DNA of 64,000 nucleotides, taken from assembly GCF_003865095.1 (NCBI RefSeq), contig NZ_BHYK01000001.1, forward strand, positions 248,001 to 312,000. Reading direction: 5' to 3'. Below, in pieces: positions 28,870-38,448 of this stretch. Numbering within the stretch: position 1 is the stretch's first letter; every line of letters begins with the position of its first letter. This DNA comes from Clostridium tagluense. Lineage in GTDB: Bacteria > Bacillota > Clostridia > Clostridiales > Clostridiaceae. Position numbers and translations under genes: made by a program. Under the pieces are notes generated by a model. That model searched no databases, was not told the origin of the DNA, and worked only from the letters and a program-made list of their open reading frames with translations.

Positions 28870-30594
28870 TTATGAAGCTTGCATAGAACACAACTTGGCA
28901 TAGGAACCTCCTTTTTTCATAAGTTCATCATGAGTACCCTGCTCGGCAATACCTGCTCCAGCTAGAACCACAATCTGATCTGCTGAGCGGATTGTGGATA
29001 ACCTGTGGGCAATAACCAGTGTGGTACGCCCTTTGAACAAGTATTCTAGGGAATGCTGGATTTCTCTTTCTGTTTTAGTATCCAAGGAAGAGGTTGCTTC
29101 GTCCAAAATCAGAATAGGCGCGTTTCGTAGCAAAGCTCGGGCAATAGAGATTCGCTGTTTTTGTCCTCCGGATAGGCGAACTCCACGTTCACCAATAATG
29201 GTTTTATAGCTATCCTCCAATGTTTCTATAAATTCATGGGCATTGGCGGCCCTAGATGCTTCTATCACCTGTTTATGTGATGCATTTTTACAGCTGTAAG
29301 CGATATTCTCGTATACTGTGCCGTTGAATAGAAAGGTGTCTTGAAGTACCATGCTGACGTTGCTACGTAGACTTTTAAGGGATATGTCCCGAATGTTGAT
29401 TCCATCTACTCGTATTTCACCTTCAGTAGGGTCATAAAAGCGGTTGAGTAAGCTGGCAATTGTAGATTTTCCCACTCCGGTGGTGCCTACTAAAGCAACT
29501 GTTTGACCTGGCTTAATTTTTAGATTGATGCCAGAAAGTACTGTTAAATCTGGATTGTAATGAAATGTAAGATTGCAAAATTCTACCGCGCCCTTTACAT
29601 TTTTTAATTCTGTGGGATTTGGATTTTCCTGTACACTAGAAACCTCGTCCATAACCTCAAATACACGCTCGCAGCCAGCAATAGCATTATTTAGGTTCTC
29701 GTTAACGTTGGACAGGTTGGTTATGGGTTCATAAAACAGTGTAAGATACATAATAAATCCTACTATGTCAGCGATAGAAGCCTCCCCTATGGAGTTAAGA
29801 TAGCCACCGTAAATAATAACGGCTACAGAACCTACTGAACTAAGAAACACAATAGACGGGTGAAACAGTTCGCCCATTTTTGTGGCATTAAGGAAGGCAT
29901 TGGTTTGGCGACGTGCAAGACTGCCAATTTTTTCTGTTTCATAATCCTGTTGATTGAATACCTGAATCTCTTTCATTCCCGAAAGATTATCATGAAGGGC
30001 ACCGCTCAGTTCCCCCAGGGCTTTCTGGTTTAGGCGCCATTGTGGGCGGACATATTTGGAATATCCTACATTAGCAATCATCAAAAATGGAATGGCAATT
30101 AGGCTGATAAAGGCCAATTTAACATTAATGAGAAAAAGCATCACAGCCACACTTGCAAGGGTCAACACATTAACTATTAAATCAGGCACAGCATGGGCAA
30201 TCAAAAGCTCAGTATTAACCACGTCGTTCATGATGCGACTAGCCAGTTGGCCTGTTTGCTTATCATTATAATATCCCATGGAAAGATGCTGCATTTTGTT
30301 ATACAAAGCTGTACGTAAATCTGCAACATAGTGATACGCACCGTAGTGAGTGAAGTATCCCTTGGTAAAAGAACAAAACCACCTCAGAACGTAAGTTGCA
30401 AGCAGTATTAGCCCCATGCTAAGGGATTTAGAAGCGATTTCGGGATCGCCATTTATGGCAAGAGCAGTGAGCTCCCGAATTACCCAGGGAGAATAAAGCT
30501 GAAGTAGTGTAGAAATAATTACAGAAATCATTCCAATAAATATATAAATCCAATATTTTTTTGCACCTTTCAGAACTCTTAAGCAAATATTCAA
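28870..30594 (-). CDS. ABC exporter, fused membrane and ATPase domains
   Basis: A 574-residue half-transporter of the type I exporter class. Residues about 15-310 hold six membrane helices, about 335-570 the ATPase with GTTGVGKST (Walker A), LSGGQKQR signature and ILILDEATSSLD (Walker B). It is the last gene of the minus-strand iron operon, 18 bases after the FecE-like ATPase. A homodimer is likely, as no partner gene is present. In this place it could export a siderophore or process its uptake; that is inference. Base usage is more G/C-rich than that of the flanking genes. Confidence 0.9.
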   Translation of the reverse strand: MNICLRVLKGAKKYWIYIFIGMISVIISTLLQLYSPWVIRELTALAINGDPEIASKSLSMGLILLATYVLRWFCSFTKGYFTHYGAYHYVADLRTALYNKMQHLSMGYYNDKQTGQLASRIMNDVVNTELLIAHAVPDLIVNVLTLASVAVMLFLINVKLAFISLIAIPFLMIANVGYSKYVRPQWRLNQKALGELSGALHDNLSGMKEIQVFNQQDYETEKIGSLARRQTNAFLNATKMGELFHPSIVFLSSVGSVAVIIYGGYLNSIGEASIADIVGFIMYLTLFYEPITNLSNVNENLNNAIAGCERVFEVMDEVSSVQENPNPTELKNVKGAVEFCNLTFHYNPDLTVLSGINLKIKPGQTVALVGTTGVGKSTIASLLNRFYDPTEGEIRVDGINIRDISLKSLRSNVSMVLQDTFLFNGTVYENIAYSCKNASHKQVIEASRAANAHEFIETLEDSYKTIIGERGVRLSGGQKQRISIARALLRNAPILILDEATSSLDTKTEREIQHSLEYLFKGRTTLVIAHRLSTIRSADQIVVLAGAGIAEQGTHDELMKKGGSYAKLCSMQAS

Positions 30595-30612
30595 ATGATA
30601 GCACCTCTTTTT

Positions 30613-31398
30613 TTATTTGAGTAAATTATAGGTAATGCATACTGGTCTTCCGGTACTAGGTTCATGAACAATCTTGGCATCGATAGTGAATACCTCTTTT
30701 AGCACAGGGACAGTCATCACCTCTTTTGGTGTTCCATGCTTGATTATGTCGCCACCACGTATGGCAATCATATAATCGGAAAAGCGCGCTGCAAGGTTTA
30801 AATCATGTAGCACCATTACAATAGTACAGCCTTGATTTTTGTTTAGGGAATGGAGAAGTTCCAACACCTCCAACTGATGTGAAAGGTCGAGGTATGTTGT
30901 TGGTTCATCCAGAAGAATTAGGTCTGTCTGCTGTGCAAGGGCCATGGCTATCCATACTCTCTGGCGTTGACCTCCTGAAAGTGTATCCACCTCTCGGTGT
31001 TCAAGCTCCGTAAGCTTTGTTATATCAAGAGCCCATTTCACAATTCTATTATCCTCCGCAGTCAGCCTTCCAAAGCCTTTTTGATGGGGGAAACGTCCGT
31101 AGGCTACCAGTTCCTTCACAGTTAATCCACTGGGAGCCGTTGGTGTTTGGGGGAGCACAGCCATTGCCTGAGCAACCGCTTTTGTGGAGAGATTTCGAAT
31201 ATCCTCGCCGTTCAAATAAATCAGGCCATTTTTCGGTTTTAAAATACGGCCCACAGCCTTTAACACTGTAGACTTGCCGCATCCGTTAGGACCAATAATT
31301 GAGGTAATCTGTCCATGGGGAATATTCATATTAAGCGACTTTACAATCAATGTTTCGTCATAAGCTATATCTAAGTTATTTGTTACAATACTGTTCAT
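30613..31398 (-). CDS. Iron-siderophore ABC transporter ATPase (FecE/FhuC type)
   Basis: A 261-residue cytosolic ATPase energising siderophore import. Walker A GPNGCGKST (about 36-44), signature LSGGQRQRVW, Walker B LILLDEPTTYLD and the switch histidine in MVLHDLN are intact. Homology pattern and size are those of FhuC/YusV. It lies 11 bases after the second permease gene and has an AGGAGG site. Confidence 0.94.
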   Translation of the reverse strand: MNSIVTNNLDIAYDETLIVKSLNMNIPHGQITSIIGPNGCGKSTVLKAVGRILKPKNGLIYLNGEDIRNLSTKAVAQAMAVLPQTPTAPSGLTVKELVAYGRFPHQKGFGRLTAEDNRIVKWALDITKLTELEHREVDTLSGGQRQRVWIAMALAQQTDLILLDEPTTYLDLSHQLEVLELLHSLNKNQGCTIVMVLHDLNLAARFSDYMIAIRGGDIIKHGTPKEVMTVPVLKEVFTIDAKIVHEPSTGRPVCITYNLLK

Positions 31399-31409
31399 AT
31401 GTATGCCTC

Positions 31410-32423
31410 CTAATTTGCTTTAGCTAGTAGGTAGAGAAAGTATGGAGTACTCAAAACGGTGATGATAATACCGGTTGGAATATTCGCGCCTAAACTTACC
31501 GTACGAGTGATAGTGTCTGCAACAAGTACAACTAGCGATCCAATTAGTGCAGAAGCAGGTATCAGTACTTTATGATTGGGGCCAATCAGTTTGCGCCCTA
31601 GGTGGGGGCTAATCATCCCAACAAAGAAGAAATTTCCACCTAGTGCCACGCTACCAGAGGAAAGCGCCACCGCCGCTAGGGACAGCCCTAAAAACTCTTT
31701 TTTAACTCTAACGCCAAGACCTGTGGCCGTCTGATTTCCTAAATTCAAGGCATTAAGCATTCGAGACTTATAAAGTACATAAAAAAACAGCAGCAGTGTC
31801 CATGGAAGCAAAACTGCAATATATTTCCAATCAGTCCCCCACAAGTCACCCGCCTGCCAGCGCTGCGCAAACTCGAACTGTGCTTTGTCAAGCTTAAGGG
31901 TTAGCATTAGTGATAGGGCACCGTAGCCACTACTCATGGCAACGCCGGTGAGAATCAGACCTATTGAGGAGATATTCCTACCTTTATGATAAGATAATAG
32001 GAAAATTAGTGCAGCAGCGGTTATGCCTCCAACAAAGGACATCAAAGGTAGTGTGAATGCGGATGAATATCCATTCATGGAAAATACAGACACATAAATC
32101 AGCATAAATAGCCCAGATCCAGAGCTGATACCAAGGGTGCCAGGGCTTGCCATATCATTTTTAAGAAGGCTCTGCATGATGCAGCCCGACACTCCCATAC
32201 CTATGCCTACAAGTATGGAAAGCAGGATGCGAGGCATCCGGAACTGGAACACAATAAGGTTCTGCTGATCCGTGCCCTTGCCTAAAATTACACTTAGTAC
32301 CTCTACCGGCGATAGGTTCATCTTGCCGGAATTGATACTGAAAATGGAGATAGCTAGCACAAGTACAACGAGAATCAATAGGGTAAGTAAGCCTTTTTGA
32401 AGAGTATACTTTTGCTTCTTCAT
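31410..32423 (-). CDS. FecCD-family siderophore permease 2
   Basis: A 337-residue permease with about ten hydrophobic segments and FecCD motifs (RMPRILLSILVGIGMGVSG, GTLGISSGSGLF, GGNFFFVGMISPHLGRKLIG, IPTGIIITVLSTPYFLYLL). It forms the membrane channel together with permease 1. Its ATG overlaps the end of permease 1 by four bases, so the two are translationally coupled. Confidence 0.94.
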   Translation of the reverse strand: MKKQKYTLQKGLLTLLILVVLVLAISIFSINSGKMNLSPVEVLSVILGKGTDQQNLIVFQFRMPRILLSILVGIGMGVSGCIMQSLLKNDMASPGTLGISSGSGLFMLIYVSVFSMNGYSSAFTLPLMSFVGGITAAALIFLLSYHKGRNISSIGLILTGVAMSSGYGALSLMLTLKLDKAQFEFAQRWQAGDLWGTDWKYIAVLLPWTLLLFFYVLYKSRMLNALNLGNQTATGLGVRVKKEFLGLSLAAVALSSGSVALGGNFFFVGMISPHLGRKLIGPNHKVLIPASALIGSLVVLVADTITRTVSLGANIPTGIIITVLSTPYFLYLLAKAN

Positions 32424-33451
32424 TCAAATTGCCTCCTTTGTTTTCTGGAGAGATAAAGAAAGTACGGAACGCCTACAATAGCAAAGATAATACCCAGGGG
32501 TGTTTCGTAAGGGCGGTTAATGAGTCGTCCCAAAAAGTCTGCTACAACCAAAAATCCAGCTCCGTACAATGCTGATGCAGGAATGATATAGCGGTAGTCT
32601 ACACCTACCATATACCGCACGATATGGGGGACTATAAGACCAACGAAGCCAACAGGGCCAACCGTAACTACCGAAAGTCCAGTAAGCACCAGTACAATAA
32701 GTGTGGAGATTGCCTTGACACGTGTTGTGTTAAGTCCAAGTCCCGTGGCAACTTCCTCTCCAAGGCTAAGTACGGTGACGGAGGGGGAAATAATAATTGC
32801 AGCCGCTGTACCAATAAAAAACAGAGGACTAATGGCTAGAAGTTCAATCCATTTCGCACTAGCTGTACCCCCTGCGGTCCAAAAGCTTAATGCTTGTCCT
32901 ATATTGTATTTTATTGCAACGGCAGAGCTAAAGGCCCCGAATAACATAGAGATAGACATACCTGCCAAAACAAGGCGTTGGGATGTCATACCTCTTTTTC
33001 TCATAGATGCAATAAAATAAGTTAAACCGGTTGTCACTGCAGCACCAAGGCATGCAAAGAGCATAGTTTGAGCATAATTGCGTTCAGGTAAAAAAGCGAA
33101 GCATAGTGCCATTGCAAAGGCGGCTCCAGAGCTTATGCCCATAAGTCCAGAGTCCGCAAGTGGGTTTCGAGTAGTTCCCTGCATAATTGCACCTGTTACT
33201 GCCAGACTGGCTCCCACAATCATATCTGCCACCGTACGGGGAAATCGTAGGCTTTGTATAATACGGTGCTCTGTCAGACTAGAATCAAAACTGAAAACTG
33301 CGCCCCATGCCATTGACAAATCCATGTCGGCTGCGCCGAAGGAAATTGAAGCTGCAGTTGCCAGTAAAAGGAGTGCTACTCCTAATATCATATAGAGGGT
33401 GAAGTTGAGCTGTCCATTTTTTTTCGGCTCTATAGAGCTTATGTCTGTCAT
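32420..33451 (-). CDS. FecCD-family siderophore permease 1
   Basis: A 343-residue permease with FecCD motifs: QSLRFPRTVADMIVGASLAV, TRNPLADSGLMGISSGAAF, GPVGFVGLIVPHIVRYMVG and ETPLGIIFAIVGVPYFLYL. About ten hydrophobic segments. It overlaps the binding-protein gene by four bases upstream and permease 2 by four bases downstream, an arrangement that favours equal synthesis of the heterodimer. Confidence 0.94.
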   Translation of the reverse strand: MTDISSIEPKKNGQLNFTLYMILGVALLLLATAASISFGAADMDLSMAWGAVFSFDSSLTEHRIIQSLRFPRTVADMIVGASLAVTGAIMQGTTRNPLADSGLMGISSGAAFAMALCFAFLPERNYAQTMLFACLGAAVTTGLTYFIASMRKRGMTSQRLVLAGMSISMLFGAFSSAVAIKYNIGQALSFWTAGGTASAKWIELLAISPLFFIGTAAAIIISPSVTVLSLGEEVATGLGLNTTRVKAISTLIVLVLTGLSVVTVGPVGFVGLIVPHIVRYMVGVDYRYIIPASALYGAGFLVVADFLGRLINRPYETPLGIIFAIVGVPYFLYLSRKQRRQFE

Positions 33452-34431
33452 TGTTTATCCTTTCCAATTACCTTACTGCTCTGAGCTTTAAGCAAAGCAT
33501 TTGTAATATAATTTACTTGGGCATTTGCTGAATAAATATCTGTGTAATAGCTTAAACCAAATTCCATTTCAATTAGGCGATTATTTTTGATTGCAGGAAG
33601 TGAGTTCCATATTTTATTTTTGGTTAAATCGTCCATGCCTTCATATACATTACGAATGATATAATCGCCACAATACTCAGGAAGAACTTCAAAGGAAACT
33701 TCTTCTGCGAAGGAATCCTTATCTATAATATTTTTTTGAACTTTTTGTGGTGCTTTTAGTGAAAGGGCATTGTATGCTACCATTCCCGTACCAAATTTTC
33801 CGCCTTTCACACCCATACTTTTTTGGTCGCCTTCTAATACTGAGATTGTTAGGTTGTTAAATCCAGCTTTTTGCAATTTCTTTTTTGATGCTTCAATATT
33901 TGCGTGATAATTCCCAATAACCTCCTTAGCTTCTTTTTCTTTATTTAATGCCTGTCCAATCAGTGTTACTCTTTCTTCTGTTGAGATATCCCCATAAGGA
34001 ACATAAACCGTAGGTGCAATTTTAGAAAGCTTTTCAGACTGTTCTTTATCAATGGTGATAATCAAATCAGGCTTCAAAAGCATAACAGCTTCAACATCCC
34101 AGCTTCCAAAGTGTCCTAAGTCTTTAATGCCAGCAGTTATATTATGATATGCCGCGCCGGTATATACTTCAGATATACCAACGGGTTTAATGCCAAGGGA
34201 TATAACGTCTCCCATGAGATACTGCACAATAACCCTTTTGGGATTTGAAGAAACTTTTACATCTCCAAGTTTAGTTGATATGGTGCGAGTTGCAGAAACA
34301 TTTTCCGACGAGTTTTCCACAGTCAAAGGCTTAGTAGCAGGCGATTTGGAAGTACTTGCGGTGCTGCAGCCTACTAGTCCAGATGCCAGAATTACTCCTG
34401 CGCATAATAGGGAAATCAATTTGTTTTTCAT
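33448..34431 (-). CDS. Iron-siderophore binding lipoprotein
   Basis: A 327-residue substrate-binding protein. The signal peptide with lipobox LVGC places the lipid-modified Cys near residue 22. A Ser/Thr-rich linker follows, then the cluster A-2 (FepB/FeuA) fold with NPKRVIVQYLMGDVISLGIKP, LKPDLIIT and SVLEGDQKSMGV. First gene of the operon (34431 to 28870). It has an AGGAGG site. The siderophore class cannot be read. The divergent AraC gene 392 bases away is probably its regulator. Confidence 0.93.
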   Translation of the reverse strand: MKNKLISLLCAGVILASGLVGCSTASTSKSPATKPLTVENSSENVSATRTISTKLGDVKVSSNPKRVIVQYLMGDVISLGIKPVGISEVYTGAAYHNITAGIKDLGHFGSWDVEAVMLLKPDLIITIDKEQSEKLSKIAPTVYVPYGDISTEERVTLIGQALNKEKEAKEVIGNYHANIEASKKKLQKAGFNNLTISVLEGDQKSMGVKGGKFGTGMVAYNALSLKAPQKVQKNIIDKDSFAEEVSFEVLPEYCGDYIIRNVYEGMDDLTKNKIWNSLPAIKNNRLIEMEFGLSYYTDIYSANAQVNYITNALLKAQSSKVIGKDKQ

Positions 34432-34823
34432 TTTATATATTCCTCCTTTTAGATAAAAACAAGTTTTTCAAGGCTAGTGGGCGTCATAAGGACGATTTCA
34501 TAAAGCCTAGAGGGTAAATGTTAGGCTGTTCTAACTATTAGCAATTGTATCAATCACTTTTTAGTCTGTCAACAGGACAGCTTGTAACTAAGTAGAACTT
34601 AGAAGACAATGGCAATTGACTTAAACACAGTATGCAACAGTATTTTTTAACTATTTTTCTATTTATAATTTATTCATTTTGGAGCAGGATTGTACCGTTT
34701 CGGGATATTTTTTATGCTTGTCCCATATTTGTGGAAATGTTATAATACACTATAATTAGCAGTTTGTAATACAAAGTATCATAAAGTGTTGTGTTTACTT
34801 TGTGAGGAAAGAGGGGTGTCAAT

Positions 34824-35795
34824 ATGACTACGAATGAATATCAATTGGGTTTTGGAGCTATGGCAGCCAACTTTGGTTTGGAGAAACGGCCTTACGGTAA
34901 TGGCATCAAATACAACTTCCCACCCAGTTGGGAAAATGGCTGGATTATGGAAATGAATGCAGCCAAAGGGCTGTTTGTAAGCAGCGCTTGGTTCATTCCA
35001 ACTAAGACGCTATCATATACAATGGAGATAGAAAAGCCTTGTATGTTGATATTCTGCGTGGATTGCGGGGATATTACATTTACCCAGAGGGGGAAGTCAG
35101 CAAAACACTTGACTCCAATAAATCATGTGATTGTTAATCCTAAAAAGCCACTAAAAATAACCTTCCCCGCAAATGTTCACACTTGCTATACCTGTGTTCT
35201 GGTTTTTGAAGAGTTTATTCAAAAATTCCTTAAGGATAGACCACTTGACCCACCTTTTTCAATGGATAATCTAGCTTGTTTACAGGAAACTCATTACAAT
35301 ACCCCAAATATCACCCTTGTTCTTGAGCAAATACGGTGGGGTGTACGAAGCGGTGATATGCCACTGATGAATTTCGAATGTAAGATGGGTGAGTTATTGT
35401 CGTTGATTGTGTGCAATACACAGCGCGAAAGGCCGTGGATTGATAACCGTCGCAATCATGTGACATGGGAGAATGAACAAAAAACATACGGGGTGAAGGT
35501 AAACATAGACCAGGACGTATTGAACCCTCCCTCTATGATTGCTATGTGCCGACTTGCAGAGATGAGTGAGACAAAGCTGCGACGCTCCTTCAAGCAACTT
35601 TACCATATGACAATCTTCGACTATATTCGTACAGAAACAATGAAGCGGGCAATGATGTTTCTAGGCGCTGATGAACTAAGCATCAAAAACATCGCAGAAA
35701 AGTGTGGTTATGAAAGCCCATCGAAATTTACAGCGGCATTTAAAAAAACACATGGCATAACACCCAGACAATTCCGAAAGGGTTTCGGATTGTGA
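34824..35795 (+). CDS. AraC-family regulator of the siderophore operon
   Basis: A 323-residue regulator. The C-terminal 100 residues hold two helix-turn-helix motifs (MCRLAEMSETKLRRSFKQLY and LSIKNIAEKCGYESPSKF) and the FKKTHGITPRQFRK signature. The N-terminal 200 residues are an unassigned sensory domain with several Cys (CVDCG, CYTCV). It is divergent from the siderophore-binding gene and of similar base composition, so it most likely senses iron-siderophore and activates that operon, as YbtA/Btr-type regulators do. The 34432-34823 gap has only short inverted repeats (34520-34535, 34566-34580); no classic Fur box was seen. Confidence 0.9.
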   Translation: MTTNEYQLGFGAMAANFGLEKRPYGNGIKYNFPPSWENGWIMEMNAAKGLFVSSAWFIPTKTLSYTMEIEKPCMLIFCVDCGDITFTQRGKSAKHLTPINHVIVNPKKPLKITFPANVHTCYTCVLVFEEFIQKFLKDRPLDPPFSMDNLACLQETHYNTPNITLVLEQIRWGVRSGDMPLMNFECKMGELLSLIVCNTQRERPWIDNRRNHVTWENEQKTYGVKVNIDQDVLNPPSMIAMCRLAEMSETKLRRSFKQLYHMTIFDYIRTETMKRAMMFLGADELSIKNIAEKCGYESPSKFTAAFKKTHGITPRQFRKGFGL

Positions 35796-35881
35796 TGAAA
35801 TAAAACCTATAAAAATTTATAGCGCAGTAGATAAATTGCGTTTATTATTTATTGGATAAATGATTAAAAGGGGATGAGCCA

Positions 35882-36802
35882 ATGGAAATTAAACAATTTA
35901 AAATAATATCTTCTCAGCAAAAGAAGGAACTATATAATTTCATTAAAAGTACAGATTTAATTTATAATAAAACCTATATAGAAATGACTAAAATATATGA
36001 AAGTGATACTTTTGATGAGGGAGACACTGTTTTTATACTATTTGATAGGGGGCACATTAAAGGAAGCAGCGCTGTAATAACTAAAGAAATCAGTATTAAA
36101 GGAGAAGCATTTATTACAGATATTTGTGTTGAAAGAGAAAATGCAGAAAAAAATTTATGCTTTTTAATGGAGAGAATAGTTAAATGTTGTAATGCATACA
36201 CTGCCAAAAATATAAAAATTGGTATTCGTAAAAATGAAGTACATCTCATCCCATATATTCGTAAATTGGAATTTACTCATATTTATGATGCAGTAGTAAT
36301 GAAATATAAAAAAGATGAAAATATGGTTTTAAAAGTAAATAATAAAATAGACCTTAGGCCTCTTTGTATATTAAATTCACAGGAATATATGAATATTCAT
36401 AATAAAACCTTTAGAAATAGTCCTAATGGAGGAACTATTGATGACCTGGATGTAAAGGATTATATAGTTCAATATGCTAATAATGAAGATTTGATTGGAA
36501 TATGTTTTGACCAAAATAATCCATGTGGTATATATGAGCTTTCTATAGATGGGAATACAGGATGGGTTGATACCCTAGGGATTGCGCCTATTTACCAAAA
36601 AAAAGGCTTGGGAAGTGCATTAATAGTAAAATGCATTAAAAAGCTATATGAGAAAAATTTAGATGAAATTAAACTTTTAGTAATTACATCTAATGATATT
36701 GCAGTGAACATGTATAAACGGATAGGATTTGAAGAGGAAAGTGTATTTTCTTATTGGTTTGAAAAAAATATTGATTTTTTTGAAGAAAAGTATTGTATTT
36801 GA
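35882..36802 (+). CDS. GNAT acetyltransferase, apparent double domain
   Basis: A 306-residue protein. The C-terminal half (about 150-295) is a clear GNAT domain: WVDTLGIAPIYQKKGLGSALI is the acetyl-CoA motif A and NDIAVNMYKRIGFEEE the closing motif. The N-terminal half (about 1-145) has weaker GNAT-like features (GHIKGSSAV, FITDICVERENAEKNL, IPYIRKLEF). It is thus like tandem GNAT proteins of the MshD type in layout. Substrate unknown. AAGGGG ribosome site. It follows the G/C-richer iron block but is itself AT-rich like the host. Confidence 0.82.
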   Translation: MEIKQFKIISSQQKKELYNFIKSTDLIYNKTYIEMTKIYESDTFDEGDTVFILFDRGHIKGSSAVITKEISIKGEAFITDICVERENAEKNLCFLMERIVKCCNAYTAKNIKIGIRKNEVHLIPYIRKLEFTHIYDAVVMKYKKDENMVLKVNNKIDLRPLCILNSQEYMNIHNKTFRNSPNGGTIDDLDVKDYIVQYANNEDLIGICFDQNNPCGIYELSIDGNTGWVDTLGIAPIYQKKGLGSALIVKCIKKLYEKNLDEIKLLVITSNDIAVNMYKRIGFEEESVFSYWFEKNIDFFEEKYCI

Positions 36803-37184
36803 ATTATTAACAGATTATAATTCAATTGAGAACAATAAATTAAAATTTAATAAATTCACATAAATAGAGGTGCAAAAAAAGAGGTAGTTTTTGAATGCTA
36901 AGGATATGGACATCCAATATCAAAAACGAAGGATTTATTTGCCGAAAGAGTATTTTGGTTCTTCAAGATATTCTTGGGGATAGAGAGTAGTATTTCTATC
37001 ACTGCCATAAAGATTTTTATGGAGAGCTATTTATGTAATGAAAAGTAATTTTTCATTGCATTAATAGGTTGAGTACTTCTGTTAATTAAGGCACTGAAAA
37101 TTCAGCGCCTTTTTTTATTTTTAAAATAAAAGCAGCATAAGTATTGCAATCCTGACAACTACAATAAAAGAGGAGGAAATTAAA
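36803..37184. other. Intergenic stretch with possible gene remnant and terminator
   Basis: Bases 36911-37055 are open in one plus frame for about 47 codons (GYGHPISKTK ... FMESYLCNEK) ending at a stop, without a start codon and preceded by a stop. It looks like the C-terminal remnant of a lost gene, but I cannot name the family. An imperfect hairpin GGCACTGA / TCAGCGCC at 37089-37110 with a T tail is a terminator. No clear promoter for the lysine operon was recognised. Confidence 0.35.
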
Positions 37185-37565
37185 ATGAAATCGTTAATCA
37201 GATTGAGAATGAGTGCGCATGATGCACATTATGGTGGAAATTTAGTGGACGGAGCAAGAATGCTTCAATTATTTGGTGATGTAGCTACAGAACTTTTGAT
37301 TTTAAATGATGGTGATGAAGGATTATTCAAAGCATATGATGCTGTAGAATTTTTAGCACCAGTTTATGCAGGAGACTTTATCGAAGCTGTTGGAGAAATA
37401 GTGAAGGTAGGAAATTCATCAAGAAAAATGATTTTTGAAGCAAGAAAAGTTATAGTACCAAGACCGGATATAAATGATTCAGCTTGTGATGTATTAGAAG
37501 AGCCAATAGTAGTTTGTAGGGCCAGTGGGACTTGTGTTGTTCTAAAAGATAAGCAAAGAAAATAA
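37185..37565 (+). CDS. kal: 3-aminobutyryl-CoA ammonia-lyase
   Basis: A 126-residue hotdog-fold enzyme removing ammonia from L-3-aminobutyryl-CoA to give crotonyl-CoA, the last specific step of lysine fermentation. The N-terminus ([20 protein letters not shown]) and the [14 protein letters not shown] segment are typical of Kal and related small thioesterase-fold lyases. First gene of a ten-gene operon; GAGGAGG site. Its product joins the Bcd/EtfBA route encoded at 57.8-60.8 kb. Confidence 0.92.
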   Translation: MKSLIRLRMSAHDAHYGGNLVDGARMLQLFGDVATELLILNDGDEGLFKAYDAVEFLAPVYAGDFIEAVGEIVKVGNSSRKMIFEARKVIVPRPDINDSACDVLEEPIVVCRASGTCVVLKDKQRK

Positions 37566-37620
37566 CGTCGAATGTAAACTTTTTCATTTAGTAATTGATA
37601 TTTAAAGAGGGGGTTACAAC

Positions 37621-38448
37621 GTGGGAAAATTAATTATTACTGCAGCTATATGCGGAGCAGAAGTTACAAAAGAACATAATCCAAACGTACCATATACTGT
37701 TGAGGAAATAGCAGTAGAAGCTGAAAAAGCATATAGTGCAGGGGCTAGCATTATTCATCTACACGTAAGGAAAGATGACGGGACACCTACTCAAGATAGG
37801 GAGAGATTTAAAGCCTGTATGGAAGCTATTAAGGAAAGATGTCCAGACGTTATTGTTCAGCCTTCTACAGGCGGAGCGGTTGGTATGAGTAACGCAGAAA
37901 GATTACAACCTGTTGATCTAAAACCTGAAATGGCAACTTTAGATGCGGGAACCTGTAATTTTGGTGGAGATGACGTTTTCGTAAACACCGAAAACACTAT
38001 TAAAGAATTTGGCCAAAAGATGATGGAACTTTCCGTAAAGCCAGAAATAGAAGTTTTTGATAAGGGCATGATAGACATGGCTATAAGACTTCAAAAGAAA
38101 GGCTTTATAAAAACTCCAATGCATTTCAATTTTGTTATGGGTGTAAATGGAGGAATTTCTGCAACGCCAAGAGATTTGGTATTTATGGCAGGAAGCATTC
38201 CAGCGGGAAGTACATACACTGTATCAGGTATAGGTAGAAGCGAATTTCAAATGGCAGCCATGGCTATTATTATGGGTGGACATGTAAGAGTTGGATTTGA
38301 AGATAATGTATATATTGAAAAAGGCATACCAGCTAAATCAAATGCAGAATTAGTAGAAAGAGTAGTTCGACTTGCAAAAGAGCTAGGCAGAGAAATAGCT
38401 AGTCCAAAGGAAGCAAGAGAAATATTAGGTTTACAGGGGGAGAAATAA
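37621..38448 (+). CDS. kce: 3-keto-5-aminohexanoate cleavage enzyme
   Basis: A 275-residue zinc enzyme (BKACE family, formerly DUF849) condensing 5-amino-3-oxohexanoate with acetyl-CoA and cleaving it to acetoacetate and 3-aminobutyryl-CoA. Metal and substrate motifs: SIIHLHVRKDDG (HxH), QPSTGG, EVFDKGM and a late GGHVRVGFEDN. It starts with GTG at 37621 behind GAGGGGG. Its stop overlaps the atoD start (TAATG). Confidence 0.95.
   Translation: MGKLIITAAICGAEVTKEHNPNVPYTVEEIAVEAEKAYSAGASIIHLHVRKDDGTPTQDRERFKACMEAIKERCPDVIVQPSTGGAVGMSNAERLQPVDLKPEMATLDAGTCNFGGDDVFVNTENTIKEFGQKMMELSVKPEIEVFDKGMIDMAIRLQKKGFIKTPMHFNFVMGVNGGISATPRDLVFMAGSIPAGSTYTVSGIGRSEFQMAAMAIIMGGHVRVGFEDNVYIEKGIPAKSNAELVERVVRLAKELGREIASPKEAREILGLQGEK

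Noticed and set aside
32703-33395. Plus-strand open frames opposite the siderophore permeases
   Set aside because: Antisense to clear FecCD genes; their length comes from the richer G/C composition of this block.
34432-34823. Fur box in the siderophore/AraC divergent region
   Set aside because: No 19-bp GATAATGATAATCATTATC-like sequence was found; only short, unrelated inverted repeats.
37130-37155. Possible sigma-54 -24/-12 element before kal
   Set aside because: TTGCA is present but the GG of the -24 element is missing, and no enhancer-binding regulator gene lies nearby.
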